This document shows, piece by piece, positions 1 through 5,799 of a stretch of 8,612 bases of DNA (its first letter is position 1; each line of letters begins with the position of its first letter). Position numbers and translations under genes: made by a program. The notes beneath the pieces are model-generated. The model ran no database searches. It had not been told where the DNA came from and saw nothing but the letters and a program-made list of their open reading frames with translations. Source of the DNA: Euryarchaeota archaeon UBA39. GTDB lineage: Archaea > Thermoplasmatota > Poseidoniia > Poseidoniales > Thalassarchaeaceae. The DNA lies in contig DAQW01000058.1 in assembly GCA_002503045.1 (NCBI GenBank), positions 5,957 to 14,568 of the forward strand, written 5' to 3'.

Positions 1-573
1 CCATCTTTCTGATGCCGCTTTTAATGAGAGTAAAGCAATCCCATGTGGGCTCAAAAACCGATCACAGACCTTCAATATCAATTCTACTTGTCCCGCTTGA
101 GAAACATCTTGTAGAATCCATGGAACTTGGTTTGGAATAAATATTGAATAATCATCTAAATCACGTGCGTCTGCCAAGACTGGAAGAATTCCGGGCCTCT
201 TTTCTGCTAAAGAAATAAGATCACGTATGCAACGTGCGGACAAATCTACTGCCACGATTGAACCACCATGATGATTACCAGAACCACATAAATGATCATG
301 AAGATGAGAAATTGTAGTCCCATGTCCTGCCCCAACATAAAGGACATTAGAACCCGGTTCTGGAAGAAGGATTTTTGCATCGCCTGAAGTCCTAATAATC
401 GCTGCCCCTAACTTAGAGGATCTAGGATTCCACGACCTCCATTCAATTTTACCATCTCTTCGAAGTCGTTCATCTCGAACTTGTTCTCCTTTCACAGCAT
501 TTCTACTCCAAAGACCTCGGCCTTGACGCATTACCCCCCATCCAATAGAGCCTGAATTAGGTCTCTTAGCCAT
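1..573 (-). CDS. flpA: Fibrillarin (box C/D sRNP 2'-O-methyltransferase), 3' end cut by window edge
   Basis: This is the catalytic subunit of the archaeal box C/D sRNP. It transfers methyl from S-adenosylmethionine to ribose 2'-OH on rRNA and tRNA at sites chosen by guide sRNAs. The reading frame is open from the ATG at 573 to base 1 (191 residues); archaeal fibrillarins are about 210-230 aa, so some 20-40 C-terminal residues lie outside. The SAM-binding motif VLYVGAGHGTTISHLHD is at about residues 77-93 and the second strand SIVAVDLS at 105-112. The family DVxQ motif is present as DVSQ (156-159), and the catalytic lysine is in SLKAAS (K185). A short Gly/His-rich insert (CGSGNHHGG, 96-104) sits between the first SAM helix and strand 2. 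The gene begins 4 nt after the nop5 stop, and a purine-rich GGGAGATGA segment inside the end of nop5 serves as RBS, so the two are translationally linked. The assignment is very secure. Confidence 0.95.
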   Translation of the reverse strand, partial: MAKRPNSGSIGWGVMRQGRGLWSRNAVKGEQVRDERLRRDGKIEWRSWNPRSSKLGAAIIRTSGDAKILLPEPGSNVLYVGAGHGTTISHLHDHLCGSGNHHGGSIVAVDLSARCIRDLISLAEKRPGILPVLADARDLDDYSIFIPNQVPWILQDVSQAGQVELILKVCDRFLSPHGIALLSLKAASERW

Positions 574-577
574 TCTA

Positions 578-1579
578 TCATCTCCCTTTTTTCGAGGGGG
601 GTTTAGGGTGACGTGCACGGATAGAATTTACAGATTTTTCAACTTCAGACACATTTTCATGGGTCCAAGAGGTACCACCATGTTCGTCAATTCGAACTGC
701 TATTGATGCCTTACCTGCCAACATTCGTGCAATCTTACCTCTAATCCAGCGAGGAGAACGAGAAATCCAAGGATGTTGAAAAATCATACCGTGCTTTGGA
801 GGAGGAGAACCTGTTCTTAGGTGTGCAAAGAAGGCTTTCTCAGCACCAAGGACCTGTACTGTACTACTTGGAAGACGGGCAAGTCTAGATCTACCATGAG
901 CAGCCACACATAATCTTGCAGCAAGTAAGGGTCCTAAGAGAATCGATAGAGAGGGTAGATATTCCTCAACATGCTTGCGGATTGCAGACTCAGTTTCATT
1001 TATTCTAAGTGCAATTTCGACCGCTGTAACTGCAGTACCATGTATTGCAGACCATTCTTCATTAGAGGGGCTATGCACGGGATTTTCTAATTCCAAATTG
1101 CTGACTAATGTATTGAAATTATTAGCAGAAGCAACGGCTTTCGGAATTGATTTTCTTTCCGAATCAAGATTGAGGTCAATAAGAAACAAGCCAGTCCATT
1201 CAACCACTCTAGATTCCATTGTAGTCCACGCACTCCTAAGTTCATCAACCGCATGAACAAGATGTTCCAATCTTCTATCTCCATCCCCTGCTGCCTGAGC
1301 AATTCCTCTGCGAGCTAGAATTAAGGCCGCTTGTTCCATCAAGGCAATATCCTCTTTTTCTAAATCAGGCCAGCCTTCTGGTGCATGAGTAATAATTACC
1401 GATTCGGGAAATCTTTCTGAAAGTTCTCGGGCCTCGATAGTCATCCTATCTTCGCGCATTTTCTCTATTCTATCTGCAACGGCACCTGGGGATCTTATTC
1501 CATCCCAAATAGCCTCATCCACAACTGAACCAGATTCATCGATGAGACGGGCCATGCGCCAATCCCAGTACAGTTCCAT
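578..1579 (-). CDS. nop5: Nop5/Nop56-Nop58 family box C/D sRNP scaffold protein
   Basis: Nop5 bridges L7Ae-bound guide sRNA and fibrillarin in the methylation complex. I start it at the ATG at 1579 (333 aa) because GAGGG lies 4 nt upstream; an in-frame ATG at 1555 (MARLIDES) is the alternative. The open frame extends further upstream, but that part is antisense to crcB and has no Nop-like sequence. An N-terminal fibrillarin-binding domain spans roughly residues 1-100. A helical coiled-coil region follows at about 100-210 and includes RVVEWTGLF, matching the family RLREWYxLxF segment. The Nop domain at about 211-320 carries LLGPLLAARL, the hallmark LGAEKAFFAHLRTG, PPKHGMIFQHP and RGKIARMLAGK, which contact L7Ae and sRNA. 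Archaeal Nop5 is usually about 370-420 aa; this one is compact, with a short basic tail (PKPPSKKGR). It is first in an operon with fibrillarin, the classic archaeal arrangement. Confidence 0.95.
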   Translation of the reverse strand: MELYWDWRMARLIDESGSVVDEAIWDGIRSPGAVADRIEKMREDRMTIEARELSERFPESVIITHAPEGWPDLEKEDIALMEQAALILARRGIAQAAGDGDRRLEHLVHAVDELRSAWTTMESRVVEWTGLFLIDLNLDSERKSIPKAVASANNFNTLVSNLELENPVHSPSNEEWSAIHGTAVTAVEIALRINETESAIRKHVEEYLPSLSILLGPLLAARLCVAAHGRSRLARLPSSTVQVLGAEKAFFAHLRTGSPPPKHGMIFQHPWISRSPRWIRGKIARMLAGKASIAVRIDEHGGTSWTHENVSEVEKSVNSIRARHPKPPSKKGR

Positions 1580-1667
1580 AATTCCCTCGAGGACGTTACC
1601 TGAAATGAAGTCCACTGAACAAACTATGCTTAGAAGAGGCTTTTGACTGGAGAGGCATGGTGGAGGC
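1580..1667. promoter_or_regulatory. Divergent promoter region between nop5 and crcB
   Basis: These 88 bp separate the divergent nop5 and crcB starts, so both promoters should lie here or just inside the genes. I find no convincing archaeal TATA box on either strand; the best AT-rich stretch, around 1621-1633, is weak. The segment next to crcB holds an imperfect repeat of GGAGAGGCATGG and TGGAGGCATGG. I looked for the fluoride riboswitch that often precedes crcB and did not see its conserved elements. The call rests mainly on gene orientation. Confidence 0.5.
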
Positions 1668-2045
1668 ATGGATGGTCGAGCCCTGCTGTTGGTGGCAGTT
1701 GGGGGCGCTTTGGGTGCTATTGCACGATATCTTTCAACGACCATGCTGCCAATTGAGTCACATTGGTCAACATTAGCAATCAATCTCTCAGGTTCTTTAC
1801 TTCTGGGAATTATTGCAGGAGGTTTACATGGTGCAGGGACAATATCTGATGAATTATTACTGCTGCTAGGCACTGGAATTTTAGGAGCATTTACCACTAT
1901 GAGTACATTCAGTGTAGACGTAATGAGATTAATTGATGATTCACAATGGACAACTGCAACTGTATATCTCGTTTCAACAGCATTTATTGGACCTATTTTA
2001 GCATTAATTGGATGGAAATGCACATCAATGATATTGACAGCATAA
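1668..2045 (+). CDS. crcB: Fluoride ion channel FluC/CrcB
   Basis: This is a small four-helix membrane protein. The family forms antiparallel dual-topology dimers that let toxic fluoride leave the cytoplasm. The 125-aa length is typical. Family signatures appear in order: GGALGAIARY (12-21) in TM1, with the conserved Arg at 20; STLAINLSGS (34-43), with the pore Asn at 39; and GAFTTMSTFS (73-82) at the TM3 break, where the central Na+ site and the phenylalanine box lie. The first box Phe (usual TTFS) is Met78 here, while the second, Phe81, is kept. The ATG at 1668 is preceded by GGAGG only 1 nt away and by GGAGAGG 12 nt away, so the RBS spacing is not ideal and a leaderless transcript is possible. 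Only one crcB is visible; dual topology would make one gene sufficient. Identification is secure from the motifs. Confidence 0.92.
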   Translation: MDGRALLLVAVGGALGAIARYLSTTMLPIESHWSTLAINLSGSLLLGIIAGGLHGAGTISDELLLLLGTGILGAFTTMSTFSVDVMRLIDDSQWTTATVYLVSTAFIGPILALIGWKCTSMILTA

Positions 2046-2059
2046 CGCTTCAAATCACT

Positions 2060-2069
2060 AAAAATATAC
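2060..2069 (+). promoter_or_regulatory. TATA-like element upstream of tfs
   Basis: The sequence AAAAATATAC lies 15 nt after the crcB stop and about 70 nt before the tfs start. An archaeal initiation point is expected 22-27 nt downstream, near 2085-2095, leaving a leader of about 45 nt that includes the tfs RBS. This supports tfs having its own promoter rather than only reading through from crcB. Assigned by pattern and position only. Confidence 0.4.
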
Positions 2070-2127
2070 GTGAACTTCTTATGGATGTCGTTGGTCCTGA
2101 AACTATCCCGTGTTAATCGGACTATGT

Positions 2128-2133
2128 GGTGAG
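2128..2133 (+). promoter_or_regulatory. RBS that sets the tfs start
   Basis: GGTGAG is 4 nt before the ATG at 2138 and matches the GGTGA part of the archaeal anti-16S consensus. It overlaps the two in-frame GTG codons at 2126 and 2129, so those are unlikely starts. Confidence 0.6.
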
Positions 2134-2137
2134 TAAG

Positions 2138-2515
2138 ATGTTCTGTCCCGAATGTGGTTCCCTTTCCTTCCCTGATCCTTCAGGGAATATCAAATGCCCA
2201 AACCATTCCTGTGGCTACGAAGGTAGCATCAAAGGAACCTCTGGTAAAGGGGGTGTTTTGAAAGATGAAGCAGGAAATGAAATCGATTTGGTGAATGCTA
2301 GCTCTAAGTCAACCGCTACTGATCTAAAACATCTCAACGAAACAATTGCGGAGACTGGAGGACAAGGAGTCCTACAGGAAGGAGCAATGATGTGCCCTAA
2401 GTGCGATTGTCAACGAATCTATGTTGTCGTTATGCAGACTCGAAGTTCTGACGAACCTGAAACCAAAATTGGAACATGTGATGAATGCGGCCATAAGTTC
2501 AGAGAATACGCATAA
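2138..2515 (+). CDS. tfs: Transcription factor S (TFS), archaeal transcript-cleavage factor
   Basis: TFS stimulates the RNA polymerase active site to cleave backtracked RNA, which rescues stalled elongation and improves fidelity. The N-terminal zinc ribbon starts at residue 1 (MFCPECGS) with cysteines at 3, 6, 20 and 25. The C-terminal TFIIS-type ribbon has CPKC (86-89) and CDEC (114-117), separated by the loop QTRSSDEPET. This loop carries the paired acidic residues Asp105 and Glu106, which enter the polymerase pore and are essential for cleavage in this family. These residues are intact, so I call an active TFS rather than an inhibitory paralogue. At 125 aa it is longer than the usual 105-110, because of a Gly/Ser/Thr-rich linker around 33-80. 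The ATG at 2138 places the ribbon at the very N-terminus and has a good RBS; GTG at 2126 would add four residues. It sits directly upstream of pcna, a pairing I recall from other euryarchaea. Confidence 0.93.
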   Translation: MFCPECGSLSFPDPSGNIKCPNHSCGYEGSIKGTSGKGGVLKDEAGNEIDLVNASSKSTATDLKHLNETIAETGGQGVLQEGAMMCPKCDCQRIYVVVMQTRSSDEPETKIGTCDECGHKFREYA

Positions 2516-2531
2516 TCAGACGAATTTTCTC

Positions 2532-2540
2532 AAATATTAT
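2532..2540 (+). promoter_or_regulatory. TATA-like element upstream of pcna
   Basis: AAATATTAT lies in the 84-bp gap between tfs and pcna. Initiation would fall near 2560-2567, giving a leader of about 35 nt that still contains the pcna RBS. Position and composition are the only support. Confidence 0.38.
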
Positions 2541-2583
2541 CCAAGAACCCTTTTGGACTTCGTTTAAGCACCCTCAATTCTGT

Positions 2584-2589
2584 AAGGGG
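2584..2589 (+). promoter_or_regulatory. RBS that favours the ATG start of pcna
   Basis: AAGGGG is 10 nt before the ATG at 2600 but only 1 nt before the in-frame TTG at 2591. The spacing therefore favours the ATG, which also gives the family-typical N-terminus. Confidence 0.5.
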
Positions 2590-2599
2590 TTTGATTGAC

Positions 2600-3343
2600 A
2601 TGCTACAATTCACTGCTAGACCAGAAACCATGAGAACTATTGTCGATGTTCTCAGCGTAATTGTTGACGAAGCCAGAATGCGTTTTTCAAGCGATGGTTT
2701 GGACATAAATGTAGTAGACGCAAGCCATGTTGCTCTAATCAAAATGCATGTTGATGCCGCTGCATTTGAAACATGGGACGTCGAAGAAACTATCATCGCA
2801 ATTGAACTATCTAAACTTCGAGATTTACTCAAATTAGCTGGTCCTGACGACTTGGTTGATGTTAGTTATGACACCTCTGTAGGACAATTCGATATCAAAG
2901 TGGGAGAAGTAGACCGTTCCATTCGGCCTATTGATCATACGTTAATGAAGGACCCTAAGGTTCCTGAGCTGGAATTGAAAAGTAAAGTAAAAATTGCTTC
3001 CAACAAGTTGCATAAGGCACTACAAGCGGCTCGTTTAGTAGGAGAATTAGTTACTCTATCTCTTGATCCGCGTCAATTTAATTTGCATGTCCAAGGTGAT
3101 CAGGACTCTGTTTCGGTTTCTCACGAAGCAGGACAACTTGAGGACTTAGTAGCAGAGAAGCCTGTAAAATCAACATATTCCACCAATTATCTACAACCTA
3201 TTGTAAAAGTAATTGATGGAGCAGTAGGTTCTGTAGAACTTTGTTTTGATGACAAATATCCTCTAAATCTTAACTTTGAGATTGCTGATGGAGCAGGAAA
3301 TGTAACTTATTTCCTCGCACCAAGAATTGACGACACAATCTGA
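2600..3343 (+). CDS. pcn: DNA polymerase sliding clamp, PCNA
   Basis: This clamp encircles DNA as a trimer and tethers replicative polymerase, ligase, FEN1 and other PIP-box proteins. With the ATG at 2600 it is 247 aa, the normal archaeal size. The N-terminal domain includes IVDEARMRFSSDGLDINVVD (21-40) and the VALIKM strand. An interdomain connector loop lies around 112-130 (the LMKDPKVPELEL region). The second domain repeats the fold, with LVTLSLDPRQFNLHVQGD at 150-167. The C-terminus reads VTYFLAPRIDD (235-245), matching the family Y-Y-L-A-P-R segment beneath which PIP boxes dock. Only one pcna is visible, consistent with a homotrimer. The stop at 3341-3343 lies just before the glycosyltransferase gene, which is probably co-transcribed. 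The identification is very secure; only the start (ATG 2600 or TTG 2591) is open. Confidence 0.95.
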   Translation: MLQFTARPETMRTIVDVLSVIVDEARMRFSSDGLDINVVDASHVALIKMHVDAAAFETWDVEETIIAIELSKLRDLLKLAGPDDLVDVSYDTSVGQFDIKVGEVDRSIRPIDHTLMKDPKVPELELKSKVKIASNKLHKALQAARLVGELVTLSLDPRQFNLHVQGDQDSVSVSHEAGQLEDLVAEKPVKSTYSTNYLQPIVKVIDGAVGSVELCFDDKYPLNLNFEIADGAGNVTYFLAPRIDDTI

Positions 3344-3365
3344 TGAATACATCCGTCGCAATCTT

Positions 3366-3381
3366 GAGGGAGACCTCCCTC
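3366..3381 (+). other. Short perfect hairpin between pcna and the glycosyltransferase start
   Basis: GAGGGA and TCCCTC form a 6-bp stem around a GACC tetraloop, 22 nt after the pcna stop and just before the GGAAGG RBS and ATG of the next gene. It lacks a following T-tract, so it does not look like a terminator. It could modulate translation of the downstream gene or affect mRNA processing. If the upstream TTG at 3327 is the true start, it is simply coding sequence. Confidence 0.4.
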
Positions 3382-3387
3382 GGAAGG
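3382..3387 (+). promoter_or_regulatory. RBS that supports the ATG start of the glycosyltransferase
   Basis: GGAAGG lies 2 nt before the ATG at 3390, closer than ideal. The competing in-frame TTG at 3327 has no purine-rich sequence at a useful distance, so this site tips the start choice. Confidence 0.45.
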
Positions 3388-3389
3388 AC

Positions 3390-4472
3390 ATGGGCGATGG
3401 TAGCGTATGCGTCATTATTCCCAGTGTTAACAACTCAGATGAACTAGGAATTGTCCTACAAGGATTAGAAAGTCAAGATTTTGATGGTGATTTGGAAATC
3501 GTTGTTGTGGGTCCAAGTAAAGATTCTGGAAAAGTAATCACAGAATCTTCTGGTGCTAGATTTATCGATGATGGTGGAGTTAGAACAAGGGCAGATGCAT
3601 GCAATGTGGCTATTGGCCAAACTCAATCCGAGTTTGTATTTTTCACTGATGATGATGTTATCGTCCCCAGTAATTGGATTTCTAGTCTAATTCGATGGTT
3701 TGAACGACCAGAAGTTTCAGGAGTTGGGGGCCCAAATTTTGCACCACCAAAGGAATCAACATTCTGGCAACGAGTAATTGATGTCACATTTTGTAGCAAA
3801 TGGGTCACTGCAGGAACAAACTACGGAAATCGGGCAGAAGGAGAATTAGAAGAAGTTGAACAACTTCCAGGAGTTAATGCAGCATATCGGCGTTCGGTAT
3901 TAGAATCAGTTGGAGGGTTCGACAACGGAGCAATAGGATGTGAGGATGCAATGTTGGATTACAGAATTCGTAAAGCAGGTCACAAACTGTGGCAAGATGG
4001 AACTGCTATAATGTGGCATCGAAGGAGAGGGCCGTCTAGAGTAAGGAAGCAAATCGGAAATTATGGATTGGTTAGAATTTTAGCGAGTAATATCCATCCT
4101 GAAATGAGATCATGGTCCCATTCAGCAGTAGGAATGTTTCCATTACTATCTTTAATCGGAATTTTTGCTCTGATTTATGGGGCATTAAGTGGAGGAGCAG
4201 AAAGTTCACTCTGGTTTACATTTGAGGGGAATTGGGATACTCCAAGGATTCTATTTCATGGATCTCTAGGGATTATCTCTTCTTACATAGCAATATGTTG
4301 GGCTGGAGCACTCCTTGGAACATCTCCATCTCGATCTATTTTTACAATTCTAGCTGCACCGTTGATGACATTCATCCTTCATTGGTCATATGGAGTAGGA
4401 GTCATGAAAGGATGGATGCGTATTCGTTCAGGCAATCCAGGACTACAAATTGATGACCGAAAGAGATCATAA
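3390..4472 (+). CDS. Membrane-anchored family 2 glycosyltransferase (ExoA-like)
   Basis: This is a predicted inverting GT-A enzyme that would move a sugar from a nucleotide-sugar to a lipid-linked or surface glycan; donor and acceptor are unknown. From the ATG at 3390 (360 aa) the GT2 fold opens at once with VCVIIPSVNN (6-15). The metal-binding DDD is at 87-89 (VFFTDDDVIV), followed by GVGGPN (111-116). The acceptor-side block GGFDNGAIGCEDAMLDYRIRKAG (175-197) has the catalytic-base ED at 185-186. A W-H-R-R-R-G segment follows (209-214). Three hydrophobic segments at about 245-266, 287-309 and 315-337 anchor the C-terminus, and HWSYGVGVMKG resembles the end of ExoA-type enzymes. An in-frame TTG at 3327 would add 21 residues and overlap pcna by 17 nt, but it has no RBS. 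The link with pcna is probably positional rather than functional. The family is confident; the role in envelope or S-layer glycan synthesis is inference. Confidence 0.88.
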   Translation: MGDGSVCVIIPSVNNSDELGIVLQGLESQDFDGDLEIVVVGPSKDSGKVITESSGARFIDDGGVRTRADACNVAIGQTQSEFVFFTDDDVIVPSNWISSLIRWFERPEVSGVGGPNFAPPKESTFWQRVIDVTFCSKWVTAGTNYGNRAEGELEEVEQLPGVNAAYRRSVLESVGGFDNGAIGCEDAMLDYRIRKAGHKLWQDGTAIMWHRRRGPSRVRKQIGNYGLVRILASNIHPEMRSWSHSAVGMFPLLSLIGIFALIYGALSGGAESSLWFTFEGNWDTPRILFHGSLGIISSYIAICWAGALLGTSPSRSIFTILAAPLMTFILHWSYGVGVMKGWMRIRSGNPGLQIDDRKRS

Positions 4473-5027
4473 TCAACGTAGTCCATGATTCGCAAAGAAA
4501 AGAGGTAGAATCGTGATAACCCCACAAAAGACCATCCCACAGATAGAACCTAGTGCTGCAGTCCCTTGAGATAATAATTGAACATCTATTCCTGAACCCG
4601 GATATACCTCAGTATCACCTTGAGGGTATTCTACGGACAAATTGACGAGAAGATTCGCAACATTTGAACCAATAATTACTCCGAGTGTTATCCAAATACC
4701 TTTTTTCTGATATGTTTGAACCTGATAACCAGAGTATAATAAAATTCCACCTGCAATTATGGCTATCAAACCCGTGGCAGCATAAAACCAAGAAGGTAGC
4801 AAAGCATCTCCTACTTCTGGACCCATAGACGACTCTAGCCAATTATTCAATCCGATAGTACCAAATGAAAATAATGAGCCAACCATCTGCATCCCCCCAA
4901 TACACATTATACTAATACCAATTATTTTCGTGATTACATGTGGTTCATCTTCCATAGGAATAATGACTGGAGGGGGAGAGGTACTTCCGGTCAAAGTTGT
5001 GACATTAGGATCTACTGGCATGACCAT
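4473..5027 (-). CDS. Uncharacterised four-helix membrane protein
   Basis: I do not recognise this family. The 184-aa product begins with a Pro/Thr/Ser-rich polar stretch (1-30) with no signal-peptide character. Four hydrophobic segments follow at about 32-53, 81-103, 109-131 and 155-179. The loop between segments 3 and 4 is acidic (EYPQGDTEVYPGSGID). No catalytic or metal-binding motif is evident. It is the last gene of the minus-strand operon, 31 nt after the 242-aa gene. No clear RBS precedes the ATG at 5027; in-frame ATGs at 5021 and 4955 are possible alternatives, so translation may be coupled or the transcript leaderless. Its stop codon directly abuts that of the convergent glycosyltransferase. 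It could be an accessory subunit of the upstream ABC exporter, but only position supports that. Confidence 0.75.
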   Translation of the reverse strand: MVMPVDPNVTTLTGSTSPPPVIIPMEDEPHVITKIIGISIMCIGGMQMVGSLFSFGTIGLNNWLESSMGPEVGDALLPSWFYAATGLIAIIAGGILLYSGYQVQTYQKKGIWITLGVIIGSNVANLLVNLSVEYPQGDTEVYPGSGIDVQLLSQGTAALGSICGMVFCGVITILPLFFANHGLR

Positions 5028-5058
5028 AGTGTAAATTAATCATAGAAGAGAGATAATT

Positions 5059-5787
5059 CTATTCTTGATATTTCTTGAAAATAGGATATGAGGGTCGCCA
5101 GAAAATTGCACTGAATACCCCAATAAATAGTCCTCCAAGAACTAAACCTGGCCAGCCCTCACGGATATATCCTGAACTGGCATTAAAAAATGCCCAAACA
5201 AATGAGGGAATAATCCCTAGAATACTTGCAATCATTACTTCTTCAATGAATCTTCTAATTGGATTGGGGCCGATTGGTAACGGGTCGCCAGAATCATTCC
5301 ATTTTTCGTTGTCTTCAGAATCATGACGGACCAATCGAAATAATGCATTATTTTTTCCTTCAAATAATATTCCAGATTTTGGTTTTCCATCCTTTTGAAT
5401 GCCCCAATCTCGAATTGATTGGAGGCCAAGAGGTCCTTTTGGACGACCATCAGTAGGTTGCCCCCAATAACCTCTTTCTGGAATTCTGTCAACTAAAATT
5501 TCAATTCTATCTATCGATGTAAGTTGATTGTTTGAGAAAGCTAATTCCCACTCACCTTCTGTTGGAAAACGTAATGAAAAATCAAGAAGACGGGACTCAA
5601 TTGGGCCCTCTCCTGGAAACATCTGTTCTATGTCCTGACGACTAAATGCCTGAGACGTAATCTCAAAACTAGGCACAAAACACTCATGTTTAGGTCCAAA
5701 TTCTCCAAAGAGTACACCTCTTCGACTACCCCCAATTGTCACAATACCTCCATCATTTGATTCCCAATCAATTTCAGTGAGGTCCAT
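5059..5787 (-). CDS. Uncharacterised protein with C-terminal two-helix membrane anchor
   Basis: No family is recognised. The 242-aa product has a soluble N-terminal region (1-180) with predicted beta character: it opens with GGIVTIGGSRRGVLFGEFG and later has SLRFPTEGEWELAFSNNQ and RIEILVDRIPERG. Two membrane segments follow at about 184-203 and 211-231, and the basic tail ends KKYQE. There is no signal peptide, so the large domain is probably cytoplasmic and tethered. I chose the ATG at 5787 because AGGCGGAT precedes it and overlaps the TAG stop of the ABC exporter, with 10 nt between stop and start. The open frame reaches back to an ATG at 5844, but that extension overlaps the exporter and lacks an RBS. 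The tight coupling suggests a product working with the exporter or its substrate. That is inference, and the function is unknown. Confidence 0.78.
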   Translation of the reverse strand: MDLTEIDWESNDGGIVTIGGSRRGVLFGEFGPKHECFVPSFEITSQAFSRQDIEQMFPGEGPIESRLLDFSLRFPTEGEWELAFSNNQLTSIDRIEILVDRIPERGYWGQPTDGRPKGPLGLQSIRDWGIQKDGKPKSGILFEGKNNALFRLVRHDSEDNEKWNDSGDPLPIGPNPIRRFIEEVMIASILGIIPSFVWAFFNASSGYIREGWPGLVLGGLFIGVFSAIFWRPSYPIFKKYQE

Positions 5788-5791
5788 TTCA

Positions 5792-5799
5792 ATCCGCCT
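5792..5799 (-). promoter_or_regulatory. RBS overlapping the ABC exporter stop codon
   Basis: AGGCGGAT is 4 nt before the ATG at 5787 and shares its first two bases with the TAG stop of the exporter. It fixes the start of the 242-aa gene and points to coupled translation. Confidence 0.55.

Noticed and set aside
268..310. Box C/D guide RNA suggested by ATGATGA on the plus strand
   Set aside because: No matching CTGA D box or internal C'/D' pair follows at sRNA spacing, and the match lies within the fibrillarin coding sequence.
1580..1667. Fluoride riboswitch upstream of crcB
   Set aside because: The conserved riboswitch segments and pseudoknot partners are not visible, and the space before the start codon is short.
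1580..2053. Open 5' extension of the nop5 frame on the minus strand, adding 158 residues
   Set aside because: It runs antisense to crcB, has low-complexity shadow-like sequence and no Nop similarity, while a good RBS and ATG occur at 1579.
2530..2832. 100-aa minus-strand frame opposite the start of pcna
   Set aside because: It is entirely antisense to a well-supported PCNA gene and its Ser/Thr-rich translation looks like no protein family.
4232..4453. 73-aa plus-strand frame inside the glycosyltransferase
   Set aside because: It lies in another frame of the membrane-anchor region of a secure gene, with no RBS and no recognisable sequence.
5235..5492. Overlapping frames on both strands inside the 242-aa gene
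   Set aside because: The 242-aa frame has a coupled RBS and coherent topology; the alternatives are out of frame or antisense and lack any motif.
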